From: Branchiostoma floridae
Lineage: Eukaryota > Chordata > Leptocardii > Amphioxiformes > Branchiostomatidae
Direction of reading: 5' to 3'
Assembly: GCF_000003815.2 (NCBI RefSeq)
Contig: NC_049989.1
Span: 6,830,734-6,894,733, forward strand
DNA: 64,000 nt
A model generated the notes under the pieces. That model was not told the origin of the DNA. It saw only the letters and a list, made by a program, of their open reading frames with translations, and ran no database searches. This document shows, in pieces, positions 54,484 to 64,000 of the stretch (positions within the stretch are counted from its first letter, which is position 1; each line of letters starts with the position of its first letter). The translations under genes were made by a program, and so were the position numbers.

Positions 54484-55011
54484 TAAAATGGAGCATACCA
54501 TTATAAAGAAGGTAGACATATCAATACAAACGCGATTAGAGAAATAAGACATCAATAACTGTAGTAAATGTACAGTTCAAATTATATAATAAGGTATAGT
54601 TAATTGTATATTTTGAAAGGAAATGTCGATGCAGCAAACAGATGCTAAATTTAAGGCTTCATTTTTTAAAAGCATCCCTTGAATAATAATCATGTGAACT
54701 ATCCCACTCTCGTTTTCAGGCATTAGGCATGATCAAGTGTCGTTCCCAGGATAGTTGTGGTATGCAGTACAGCAGCGGCACCTGGCGATATTATCATCCA
54801 ATGCATACTGCTGATTGGCTAATGAAGACTACAAGGAACAGAAGGTGCGGTTTCAAGTTCACATATTAAAGGCTATTGTCCGTCATATACACCATTTCAT
54901 CAATTTGAAAAGAACATTGAGAAGGCTTTTTTGCGTAAATGAAATTGCCCATTTTAGCCATTGAAAAGAAAAAATAAATTCTTTGAATGTCAGTAGTAGA
55001 ACTTGTTTAAC

Positions 55012-55042
55012 CAAGGACGTTATATCAGATATAACGTCCTTG
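55012..55042. mobile_element. 31-bp hairpin insertion with 7-bp flanking repeats
   Basis: CAAGGACGTTATATC and GATATAACGTCCTTG are perfect complements around a single A. Exact direct repeats GTTTAAC flank it at 55005-55011 and 55043-55049. Same type as 14311-14346 and 55698-55737. Confidence 0.8.
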
Positions 55043-55697
55043 GTTTAACTATCAATAAAACTTGCTTGAATTACTTTTGTATTGTGTGGTACCTGGATGT
55101 CTAATATTCATCAAGCCATAAAACTTTATTACATTGACTTAAAATCAATATATCCATACATAGTTTATCAATAGTGAAAACACTGACACAGAACAAAAAA
55201 GACTCATACAGTATATGGATTCAAAAATACATATTTTTTTTTATTTTCTCAATTCCCTTTGATATTGCATATTGTACAAAGCTCAGAAGCATTAGTAATG
55301 CCTCTTTCAAATTTCTCATAATTTTGCAGGGTAACACACAACACTGCAATGCAATTTTTAGTATTTAGCATGATTTGATTGTCTACGTGCATGAATGTCT
55401 ACAAATCGGCCCATATTAGGGCTGAGGTGAATCATTGATAACAAAATACTGTATATCTATCTGACAATGTCAGACTGCATGGAACTCATTCAACATACAT
55501 GTATCATTTATCTTGATTTTTTTCATACGCATATTCTAATGCAAAGACTGTGAGGATAAGTCACATCTGAAAAGTAATCAAAAAAGGATTGATAGCTTTT
55601 TCAAAGTTTGATGATAAAACACTCTGAATCATCAATCTATTGTTTTCACACTCATATTTCTGGTCTTCATTATTCATTTCACATCCCTACACTGCCC

Positions 55698-55737
55698 CAA
55701 GGAGGTTGAAACAGGTTCCCCTCTTTCAACCTCCTTG
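55698..55737. mobile_element. 40-bp hairpin insertion with 7-bp flanking repeats
   Basis: Arms CAAGGAGGTTGAAA and TTTCAACCTCCTTG (14 bp, perfect) enclose CAGGTTCCCCTC. Exact direct repeats ACTGCCC lie at 55691-55697 and 55738-55744. It is the third member of the CAAGG...CCTTG hairpin family in this window. Confidence 0.8.
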
Positions 55738-56221
55738 ACTGCCCTGATAAGATATTCATGTTGGTATTTTACAGCCTTTGTGACTAATATCTTAATACTG
55801 GAATGGCATGATTGAAAATGTAAAGTAAAACTTCTCAATGCCATTAATTTCAAAAGACATAATGTATGTACATTTCATTCTGTACTTTTCACACTGGCAC
55901 AGCCAAATTGTTACTCAGCTAGTACACAGATGAAAAGTAGTGTTTCCACAATGATCCATATAGAATCTATGAACAAAGAGAACTTAGAAGTACTTGTAGA
56001 GAAGGTTGAACACATGACATATTGTTCAACAGGATGTATCAAAAGTAGTAGTGTTGTCAAGTGTTACAATCACAAAAAGTAGAAATAAATTTAAAAAACA
56101 AAACTACAAAAACAAATTAAACAACAACCAAGATTCTCTGAGATCAATGTATGGCAGCCATGATTCCTCTGACTCACAAACTCTTTTACAAAAATATGAT
56201 GGAGCTTCTGGTAGAGAAAGT

Positions 56222-56227
56222 TTTATT
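56222..56227 (-). terminator. Poly(A) signal of the coiled-coil gene
   Basis: TTTATT on the plus strand reads AATAAA on the minus strand, about 120 nt after the stop at 56343-56345. Confidence 0.5.
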
Positions 56228-56342
56228 CCTAAAAGTCGATGTCACTTCTAAGAAAATATCCCTTTAAATTGTAACCGGGCACTGTGACAAAAACACTACA
56301 TGCATTGATTTTTATATTGTGGCAGCTTTAGGTGCAAGTTGT

Positions 56343-59300
56343 TTAACACTTCCTGACTCTCTCACTCAGCTCTGAATACACCTGCCATTCCTGTAACAGC
56401 TTGTCCTGTAGAAAAGACATAAAAAAACATTTTCAAAGGCTGTAAAAATTCTATATTGGACCATCCGTATCTCTAACAGAAAGGTCTGCATGCTTAACAC
56501 TAAATCAATGAACACAGCCCCAACACATCATGATAAATATGACAATATTGGCTATGATTTGTAGACCCCAAAAGGAATTCAGGAGAATAGCTAGCACATT
56601 GAGAGTCTAATAAACAAACATTGCTATCCTACCCACTTTCTTTATGTCTTGAATGTTTGTTTTCTGAATCTGTCACATTCTAGGTACCCACCTGTTGCAT
56701 GAGTTGTTTCTCAAACTTGATACATAGCTGCTTGAGCTCCAGCAGGCCCTTCTCCTTCTCTTCTATAGTCTTGTCCTTTAACCTGAGCTGCAACTGGATC
56801 TTCTGAATCTGTTCACTCAGTACTGCACAGTTCTTACAGTCATGACCCTGGGGAGGGGGGGTTAGGTTAGGGACTGTACGATATTTATCAGGGGGGGAGG
56901 GCTGGTGCGTTAGGGGGGGAGGGCCATGTTAATTTTTTTTGAGGTGGGGGGAGGGCCATGTTAGTTTTTTTTTAGATAGGGGGGAGGGCCATGTTAATTT
57001 TTTTGAAAGAATTGTTTATGCTCTTTTTGTTTTGATATCTTGACATGGCCCTAAAACTGATAAAATAAGCCTTCTCAGGGCTCGAAATACCACATGCATA
57101 TGCAAGTTTGTGCATGTAAAATTGGTGTGGTGCAAGTAAGTTTGGACCAAACTTGCACCAGTGCAAGTTACTTTTATCCACTAATACCTGACTTTAGAAA
57201 AAGCTTACACACACCAAGAATATTGTCTGCCATTGAAAGGTAAAACTAAAAGAAAACAACACTGAATAAAAAAATAGCCTAAATTTGTTATTTCTAAACT
57301 TGGTTAGACATCCAGGTAAACAAAATTTGAAGACAATTCCATCTCTATAATGCTAATAATTCCTATGGTGTTGTCTTACCTTGATTTGCATATGAGTAAA
57401 TACATTTTGCATACAATTTAGTGACTTTGATATGATCAACTGGATTTTCCAGTTATATGTGTTTGTATTGAGTTGTTCTAGCGATGGTTAAGAATAGTGA
57501 TGGAAGTCAATCGAAGAGTCCAGAAGAAATCTATTGATCTTATCAAGTTGTAGACATTAAATTGTCTTAAATTAAGCCTAAATTCACATTTGTTGTACAA
57601 TTTGAAATCCAAAATAAAATACGCTTTGGAAAACAAATATCCAAACATGTGGTCTTTATGTATCCCCATATATTTGCAAATTTTCAGAAGAAGAATAAAG
57701 GGTTAACAGTTCACTATTTTGGGTTGTGCAAGTTAGTTTCTTTTGGTGCAAGTTACCTTTGGCTTAACTTGCACTGGTGCAAGTTGACTGAAAAGTGTAT
57801 TTCGAGCCCTGCTTCTGAATGCAAGAGCTTCCGGGGGGCTTTGCCCCCCTAGGCCCCCCAAAGTGGCGCTGCCCTGGACCAGTGTTCCCGCCAGGCATAC
57901 GTCATTCCGTCTACGGACTTATTTTTTTCTGGAAAGACGCACTCGGCTCGGCTGAGTTTCCCAAAATATTTAAGTTACAAAAGCGGTGCACGGTAAATAT
58001 GTGAAGAATCCAAAACTATACACTTTATTTCTTATTTAAAACATTTCTTTTGTTTCAAAAAGACAAAATTTGCGGCAGAAAAAGGGGCCGCAATATTGTT
58101 GTCAAGTGTCGATCGAGTCGGCTGTGCACTGGCCTTGGCGTCCGTAGCACATGGCGCGGCACGCCCCCCTCCCCAGACGGACTGTCGATCGCAGCGCCCA
58201 GCACGTCTTTTCTGGCTACTCCTTCAAGACTACACCGGCACTGATCACTGCCAAAGACGCAGCATATCGCCCTCCTTCGTATAATGTATAACGTTCTTGG
58301 TCTACTCTACTCTATGTAAAAAGAAATCCAGCGGTGAGCCAAAGATTTCACGCCGAAAACGGGGTTACCTGAGGTCGTCCGAAACAAACGCACGCTCGTG
58401 GAAAATGACGGCGCGGCCTTGTAAAACCCGACCGATTCGATAAATGATGAATTTGAGTAAAATCATCAGGCAAAATAAAATAAAAAACAGAAGGTGTGAT
58501 GGCGCCGTTTATTCTATCCTCTGGAAAAACTACTAGCATTTGATGCGGGAGGGCGCAACATCGATCGCACGAGGTAGGCATTCTTTTAATATTCAATGCC
58601 GGAAAAAAATTGGCAGGATTTTTCCATGGGCTGACGAACTTACTGGCTAGAGCCCTGTTTGGAAGCATCAAAAGCACAAAATTTTCATATAGACATGACT
58701 GGACAAATAATACCCGGGCCAGATCACGGACTGCTGATTCCCCGAGCTTATAGTTATAACGTATTTTTGGGGAGAGGGCGGACGTCGATTACTGAAAAAC
58801 GGGAGTAAAAAAGGCAACCGGCATCCAATCTTAAGGGCATAATTTTCCTCTCAAATTGCAGGAAATTCTGTTTTAGAGGATTTGAAAATCCAAATTTTCC
58901 CGGGGGAGCATGCCCCCAGACCCCTGCCCTGACGCCGTGAAAAAATCCTGGCGAGAACACTGGGCCCTTGTGCCCTGACGTCTATATTAAGATTATTTTA
59001 TCGGTTGTTTTTCTACCTGTTTAATTATGCCTGTCGGGGGGAGGGTCATGTTGATTTTCTTTAGGTGGAGGGGGAGGGTCATGTTAAATTTTTTTGAGAT
59101 GGGGGGGAGGGCCATCAAAAAATTTTTTGATCCGACTTCCAATGCACCAGCCCTCCCCCCCCGATAAATATCGTACGGTCCCTTAGGGGTTATCTCTGAA
59201 TGGTGCAAAGTGACTTTGTTGGAGAGGTTATCATCAATGAAACCACAGCAAATTGCTTTAATCTTTGTTTTAATCAGTTACACGGTGGGGCTAAATGTGC

Positions 59301-62066
59301 AAGTGCGTTCAAATGACCATGCATACAGATGGTGGTTTTCAATTTCGAAGTGATCTTTATTTGATGTGTGGTGTATTACGCTGAAGGTAGGTTATACTGG
59401 CTATATATAATTATTAAGGTACTAGTATAGATACAGATTCTATTTCTACACATGCCAAACATGACGACCACAATATCTCTGTTCAGTCTACTACAGCATT
59501 CAGAAACGTAATCCTAACTCTTTACTGAATACAATAAGGAATGTTCCATCCCACCTTATTTTTGGCGATCATGCCTTTCAATTTGCTCTTCAGCATCTCT
59601 GTTTCCTCAGACATCTTCTTCAGCTCCTTAGTCAGGTCCTCCAGCTGCCGTTGTCTCTCACTACAAGTCAAGATAACAATGTATCATCAAGTTTAGTCTT
59701 CAGATATAATCTTGTTATGTTGAAAATACCATTGAAATTCCATTCAGGGATGCAATATACAACATAGTGGTCCTTTACTGTTGTTTCCTTAGATCTGGAG
59801 ATCTATGCCTTGCGGTTCGAACTGTCACTCCAAGTCACACTTGTTGTTGTTGTTGTTGTCCTCGTTTAATGTCTATTATTTTGCTAGATGTGGCCTCTTG
59901 GTGCCACTTCACACGTCAACCGAAAGAGCCACTTCACATATGTCAACAGAAAGAGGCACCTCACATATGTCAACCGAAAGAGCTTCCTATAATTATAGAG
60001 TTTATTCTGAAAAGTTGAATAGGTTTTCCAAACTGCAGGCATCTTACTGATGTCTTACTTATATCAAAAGAAATTTAATACCTGGAGTTATCCTGTAGGG
60101 CACTGGCCATGTGTTCTTTGAGCCTCCTTAGTGCCTCATCTCGAGATGCCAGCTCCTTCTTATGGGTCTCCTCCATCTCAGACATCCTCTGTTGTAGCTG
60201 CAGCACAAGAACAGTCATCATCATCTACTCATGATAACCATAGCATTGATAGTCTAAATACAAAATATAAAGTATAAGTGCAAAAGAGCAGTCCTGTGTT
60301 GTCTGTTTTTATGTACTAGCACTGAAATCTACTAAAAAGAAGATATTCAATTGGACAGTGATCTACTGATAATGGTTTGGTGTGTCTTGGTTTGGTTTGG
60401 GTATTCATAGGGATTAGACATCACTACTCTTCCTGGAGTCCAGGTGAGTGATGCACAAATGTACATGTAAATCACTGTATGACTGATACGAGGCCTCCAT
60501 TCAGTGATTTGAAGTGAATCACCAACCCCAGACAGAAGGTTTTGCACCATTGCACAACAGGGCATGCCCCTACCCTTTTTCAAAAGGTGTGGTGGGTTCT
60601 TTAACCTCCATTGGCTTTCCTACAATTTCTTTTAATTTGTTTCATAATCTGTTTCACTAGTTCCCTATCAATAAACTAGTATGGTGAAGTCTCTAGCTGC
60701 CCAAAATCATACCACTTTGTTTCCATATCTACCTGTTCCTCTATCCTGGCCATCTCTGCCTCATGTAGAGCCTTTATCTCCTGTATTAAAGCCTCCTTCT
60801 GTGCCAGCTCCTCTCGAACCTTCTCCAACTCCTGTCTGGTGGCAGCGTGGGCCTGTCTCTCCAGCTCAAGTTCATTGTTATACTGTTCTGCCTGTAGTGT
60901 ACGGGTTAAACATAGATAAGTAAAGACTGGAGCATTAGGCACTGAAGACTTCTGTAGCATGGTGCCTATATCTATCCTGGTTCTAATGCATACCGGTCCA
61001 AATTATCTGAGTCTAAGAAATAACCGCATGTAGTAGTAGTATAATTACTTGTTTGTCCAAAATTCACAATAACTACAATTTGTATGTTTTGTTTTGCACC
61101 ACAGTCTAAGCTATCATGTACATGTACTTAGTTGATTTACGATAGATACATGAAATAAAGAGTGAGGGAAGACACAAACAACAAGACACGGGCTCTAGGA
61201 AGGAAGGCTACAAGAAACTAAACTTGAAATGACACATCAGTATGACACTCCACCTTAGATACTAGTTGCTGCTGTAGGTCTTCGATGTCCTCTTGTCTCT
61301 GTCTGATTTCTGACCTCAGCTGTTCTATCAACTTTTCCAACTTGCTGATCTTCTGCTTGTTCTTTTCTTCTCTCTCCTGTGATTTGCAATTTGGGACAAA
61401 CTTTAAGTAACATTGCTAACTAACTAAAAAGGTAATTCAAAGGGTTATGGTATTTGTCTGGTTACAATGTGCAAACAAACTGCATTCAGTGGGTTCTTTT
61501 TATAATATATCATGATGTTGTTGTTCTAGTTGATATAGTTCTATTTCCTGTAATACAATGTAACACTATGTATTTCACAGTATGGTAGTACTGTACCTGT
61601 AACTTGTTTGTGTTCTGCAATTTTCTTCTTTTTTTTTTCATTTTAAGTCCTCACCTTTCATGGTGTTGCAACATAGATCTAGGGAGCTATCAACAAATGT
61701 TGCACATTGATAGAAGTTACGGGGTAGTTGTTCATGATCAAGCAAACCTACCAGAAGCTCCTTTTCTCTAGTGTTGTCCTTTTCCCTCTCTATATACACA
61801 ATCCTCTCCTCTATCCTCACTTCCTGCTTGGCTGTGGGAGGTCGCGACGGCTGGGGCGAGGAGTCCGCGGGAACCCCCATCCCCACCCCATAGATCCCGG
61901 CCGGCATGGACCGTGGGGAATACTGGGGTGTCCGTGCAGTGTTCAGTTTGTACTGCGCCACGGGTGGGAACATGGGGGGCTGGGAATGGCGGGTAGACCC
62001 CAGAGGTCGTGACCCGGCTGTTCTGCCTGATGGAGTCCTGGTAGTGGGCATCCTGGCACCCTTCAT
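56343..62066 (-). CDS. Coiled-coil protein of unknown function
   Basis: Seven exons in transcript order: 62066-61752, 61376-61254, 60891-60733, 60197-60082, 59660-59555, 56847-56692, 56405-56343. They total 1038 nt and give 345 residues with all phases matching. Residues 1-75 are basic, Pro/Ser/Thr rich and probably disordered (MKGARMPTTRTPSGRTAGSR). From EERIVYIEREKD onward the protein is almost one continuous heptad-rich coiled coil (for example KISKLEKLIEQLRSEIRQRQ, ELERQAHAATRQELEKVREE). There is a short CxxC (HDCKNCAVL) in exon 6 and a C-terminal ERVRKC. There is no signal peptide or membrane segment. A centrosomal, ciliary or cytoskeletal scaffold is a guess from composition only; I do not recognise the family. 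Intron 5 carries a 2.3-kb nested transposon. The start may be preceded by a noncoding exon near 62988-63080. Confidence 0.85.
57076..57811. mobile_element. 736-bp CAGGG-ended element with 5-bp duplication, nested
   Basis: Ends CAGGGCTCGAAATA and TATTTCGAGCCCTG are perfect inverted repeats. Subterminal AACTTGCACCAGTGCAAGTT-type palindromes appear at both ends. Exact 5-bp repeats CTTCT flank it (57071-57075, 57812-57816). CAGGGCTCGAAAT is a common hAT-type end, but the duplication is 5 bp, as for 51256-51643. Confidence 0.8.
57879..58963. mobile_element. 1.08-kb hAT-like element, nested
   Basis: The ends CCAGTGTTCCCGCCAGG and CCTGGCGAGAACACTGG are inverted repeats with one mismatch. The 8-bp flanks GCCCTGGA and GCCCTTGT agree at six positions, consistent with an aged hAT duplication. 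No transposase-like frame is evident, so it is nonautonomous. Confidence 0.65.
59910..59992. repeat. 28-bp tandem repeat in an intron
   Basis: About three units of CACATATGTCAACCGAAAGA plus a variable GCCACTT-type tail stand in tandem in the coiled-coil gene intron between 59660 and 60082. Confidence 0.75.
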
Positions 62067-62987
62067 GTTACATACTTGTGAGAAAAGTCGCTGTTGTTGT
62101 CTCGCAGTGTTTGTAAGATCTCAAATGCACGGCTATCTCACAGTAAGGTTAATCTACTGTGTTGGTACACACATGATGGTAAGCTTGTTGTTGTGTTCTT
62201 TGGTTTTTGCCTGCCAGATCTTCTGTTCTTGCTGGTCCTTTCATGAAAGAAACACATTCACTGTTTCAGGTCTGCAATGTCTTGAGTCTTTATTGCAGAA
62301 ATGGTATCACATCTGCAACACAAGAACAAGTGGGTTAAATCTTGATTTGTGTAAACATCTGATAAGTGAATAATGAACTGCAATGTACTGTATCTCGGTA
62401 CTTTCTGCGGTACACAGCCACAGGGGGTTAAATAATCCTGTATTCCTGTCCAATGCCTTTTGGATGGGAAGGTCTAATGTACGATCTTCACAGACTTCTT
62501 GGGCAATTTGAAAAGAAATCACAACAAAAGGCATTAGCTAGCATCAATACAGCAATAAGAAGCCAGGTTTTGTGTGTGTAAGAAATAACCCTGTTATAAA
62601 ACACTCATGGTCTGTAATTAAGTGGTGTGATTAAGGGGGATTTAAACACCTGTCCTCGGAAATAACACGTTAGGTCATGATCTGCACGGCATAGGGCTTC
62701 TTTGTCATGTCATAGCGTCAAGTACAACGAAATGTAGTACATTAACAGCACCAAAGGCATACATAAACGTTTTAAAGCATGGAGCAATCTGATCGGAAAC
62801 AAAACAAATCCAATCCTTACCGTAAACCGCATATCTATCGTGGAATGTTTAGTGTATAGCTCCCCTCCCCACCCCAACGCAAGTAAAGTCTGACCCTTTA
62901 AACGCACCAAAACTGGTTTATATCTACAATATAATGAGTATCCATAAGCCCCGTAATAGGGACAGTGTTCACAAAACAAGACCTTAC

Positions 62988-63160
62988 CATGGAAGGTTGC
63001 TGAAATGCCTAAAATTTGACATTTCCTCCCTTCAAGGCTGGAAAAACAACACCTCCTTTCTGACACTTGTTGTTGCACAAGATGGCCGCCGTCAGGCCGG
63101 TAGCAACGGCGATTTGATTGGTTGGCTGTTAAAGTAAACAGGACTCTGATTGGATGTAAG
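62988..63160 (-). promoter_or_regulatory. Probable promoter and noncoding exon 1 of the coiled-coil gene
   Basis: A YY1-like motif AAGATGGCCGCC (63079-63090) and two inverted CCAAT boxes (ATTGG at 63117-63121 and 63149-63153) form a TATA-less promoter pattern. A strong minus-strand donor CCATG|GTAAGGTC (GT at 62987-62986) could end a noncoding first exon at 62988. A matching acceptor (CACAAG|TATG) lies at 62076-62075, just before the ATG at 62066. A divergent plus-strand gene could share this promoter. Confidence 0.4.
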
Positions 63161-64000
63161 TTGTGTAATTAGGCAGACTATTAGATTATGTTACAAGGGG
63201 TGTTCAAGGCTTCAATACGGTAAGTCTGAAGATGTGAATTTAGGCATGAAGATGAACATTTGATCCAAAAAGTTTGAAAAGTAAAAAATTAATTTCGGTA
63301 AACTTGACATCACAATTTGTATACTGATCGTAAAATCGTAAATAAAAACTAGATTTGCTCTCATAAGGATATGGATGCGTCCAACTTAAATCAGAAGGAT
63401 CAAGGGCTTTCATGGCTTTCATGCCGCTCGTAACCTTCAGCCTTTACATAACACCTAATTATATTACCTTTCGCTAGTCAGGTCACAATGGGTCAAATGG
63501 TTGACCTTGAAAGGAATGCAATGTCGTTGCCGAGTGACCCTGATCACGTCGCAAAATATATTCGGTACCTAACTGATTTGCTAGGGGGCGTAAGTGTACT
63601 TTCTGATAGGGTACAATGTACGTAACTCAGTAACTGATAACGTTACAAAATTAAGCTGGATTTTGCCTTCTCGTTTTTACGTGTCTTTTGCTACAACTTA
63701 TCATATTTATATTATTTACCAATTTGTTGAAAATTGACATATCCAAGCACGCAATGGGCTATTTTACCCGTTTTACTGAGCACATATTTAGTCAGAATTA
63801 AAAAAAAAATCGAACGCTGTTCTGTTGCCCACTTGTCTTATATATCACTTTCCAAGCTACCTGAATACATTGAAACTCAATATGATATTCATGCTATGAT
63901 TGACGGAGGTCGTGCGAATCGTGATCAATTGAAAAGTTCATCAGTAGCCGGTCCTATGGTTTCTGTGCGTTGTTCCGGAAACCTTTTGTTGGTGCTTCGT
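63161..64000. other. Right-hand end without a recognised gene
   Basis: No coding exon or repeat could be recognised. The segment is AT-rich with short open frames only. A gene starting on the plus strand from the 63.1-kb promoter region is possible but unsupported. Confidence 0.4.

Larger units (their letters stand above)
53510..56221. other. Spacer between SLF1 and the coiled-coil gene
   Basis: The SLF1 upstream region runs from 53510 to about 54480. It may include a noncoding first exon near 54406-54475, with a GTAAGT donor read on the minus strand at 54405-54400, spliced to an acceptor at 53511-53510 (25 nt of 5' UTR before the ATG). From 54.5 to 56.2 kb no gene was recognised, and two short CAAGG...CCTTG hairpins occur there. 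Confidence 0.45.
56870..59182. mobile_element. 2.3-kb composite element with TTA duplication (Harbinger-like)
   Basis: The ends are 43-bp inverted repeats starting GGGACTGTACGATATTTATC at the left and, read inward on the minus strand, GGGACCGTACGATATTTATC at the right, both continuing GGGGGGGAGGGCTGGTGC. TTA flanks the element at 56867-56869 and 59183-59185. Three copies of a GGGGGAGGGCCATGTTAATT-type unit lie inside the left end and three in the same orientation inside the right end. Two other elements are nested within (57076-57811 and 57879-58963). TTA duplication and GG-start fit PIF/Harbinger. No transposase is visible. Confidence 0.82.

Noticed and set aside
58348-58677. Possible transposase frame inside the nested element
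   Set aside because: The frame has no transposase motif and the element is about 1 kb, so it is treated as nonautonomous.

Overview
This is animal nuclear DNA: intron-rich genes with GT-AG introns of a few hundred bases, AATAAA poly(A) signals, many small inverted-repeat transposons and one 100-N assembly gap. The gene set (BRCT/ankyrin SLF1, secreted matrix metalloproteinases, Ig I-set and CUB proteins) and the repeat-dense short introns suggest an invertebrate deuterostome. A lancelet (Branchiostoma) is my best guess, by inference only. All exon models were built by hand from splice sites, and reading-frame phases match at every junction except one beside the gap.

Layout. (1) 163-338, minus: first coding exon of a death-effector-domain gene that leaves the window. 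(2) About 0.4-7.5 kb: no gene recognised, one 138-bp transposon with a 9-bp target duplication. (3) 7534-10822, plus: complete 8-exon gene for a two-CUB, probably GPI-anchored surface protein. (4) 11744-18791 and 22456-28596, minus: two tandem secreted matrix metalloproteinases (MMP-A, MMP-B), ten exons each with the same exon plan. MMP-A carries a very acidic Ser/Glu repeat in front of the propeptide. (5) 33505-41033, minus: 10-exon, 572-residue Ig I-set protein with a Trp/Tyr-rich linker and a Pro/Glu/Lys segment, probably muscle or cytoskeletal. (6) 43354-53484, minus: complete 19-exon SLF1 (ANKRD32) orthologue, 1261 residues, a DNA-damage factor. (7) 56343-62066, minus: 7-exon coiled-coil protein of unknown function, with a 2.3-kb nested transposon in one intron.

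The genes are not an operon. The local theme is extracellular proteolysis (two MMPs) beside a CUB surface protein. The CUB gene and MMP-A converge, with poly(A) signals about 280 bp apart.

The most unusual observations are: (a) three 31-40-bp hairpins CAAGG...CCTTG, each flanked by its own exact 7-bp direct repeat, which look like micro-insertions; (b) the phosphophoryn-like N-terminal extension of MMP-A; (c) CAGGG...CCCTG elements with exact 5-bp duplications; (d) a foldback element with a hammerhead-ribozyme-like core; (e) twin 201-bp TTA-flanked MITEs in two introns of MMP-A.
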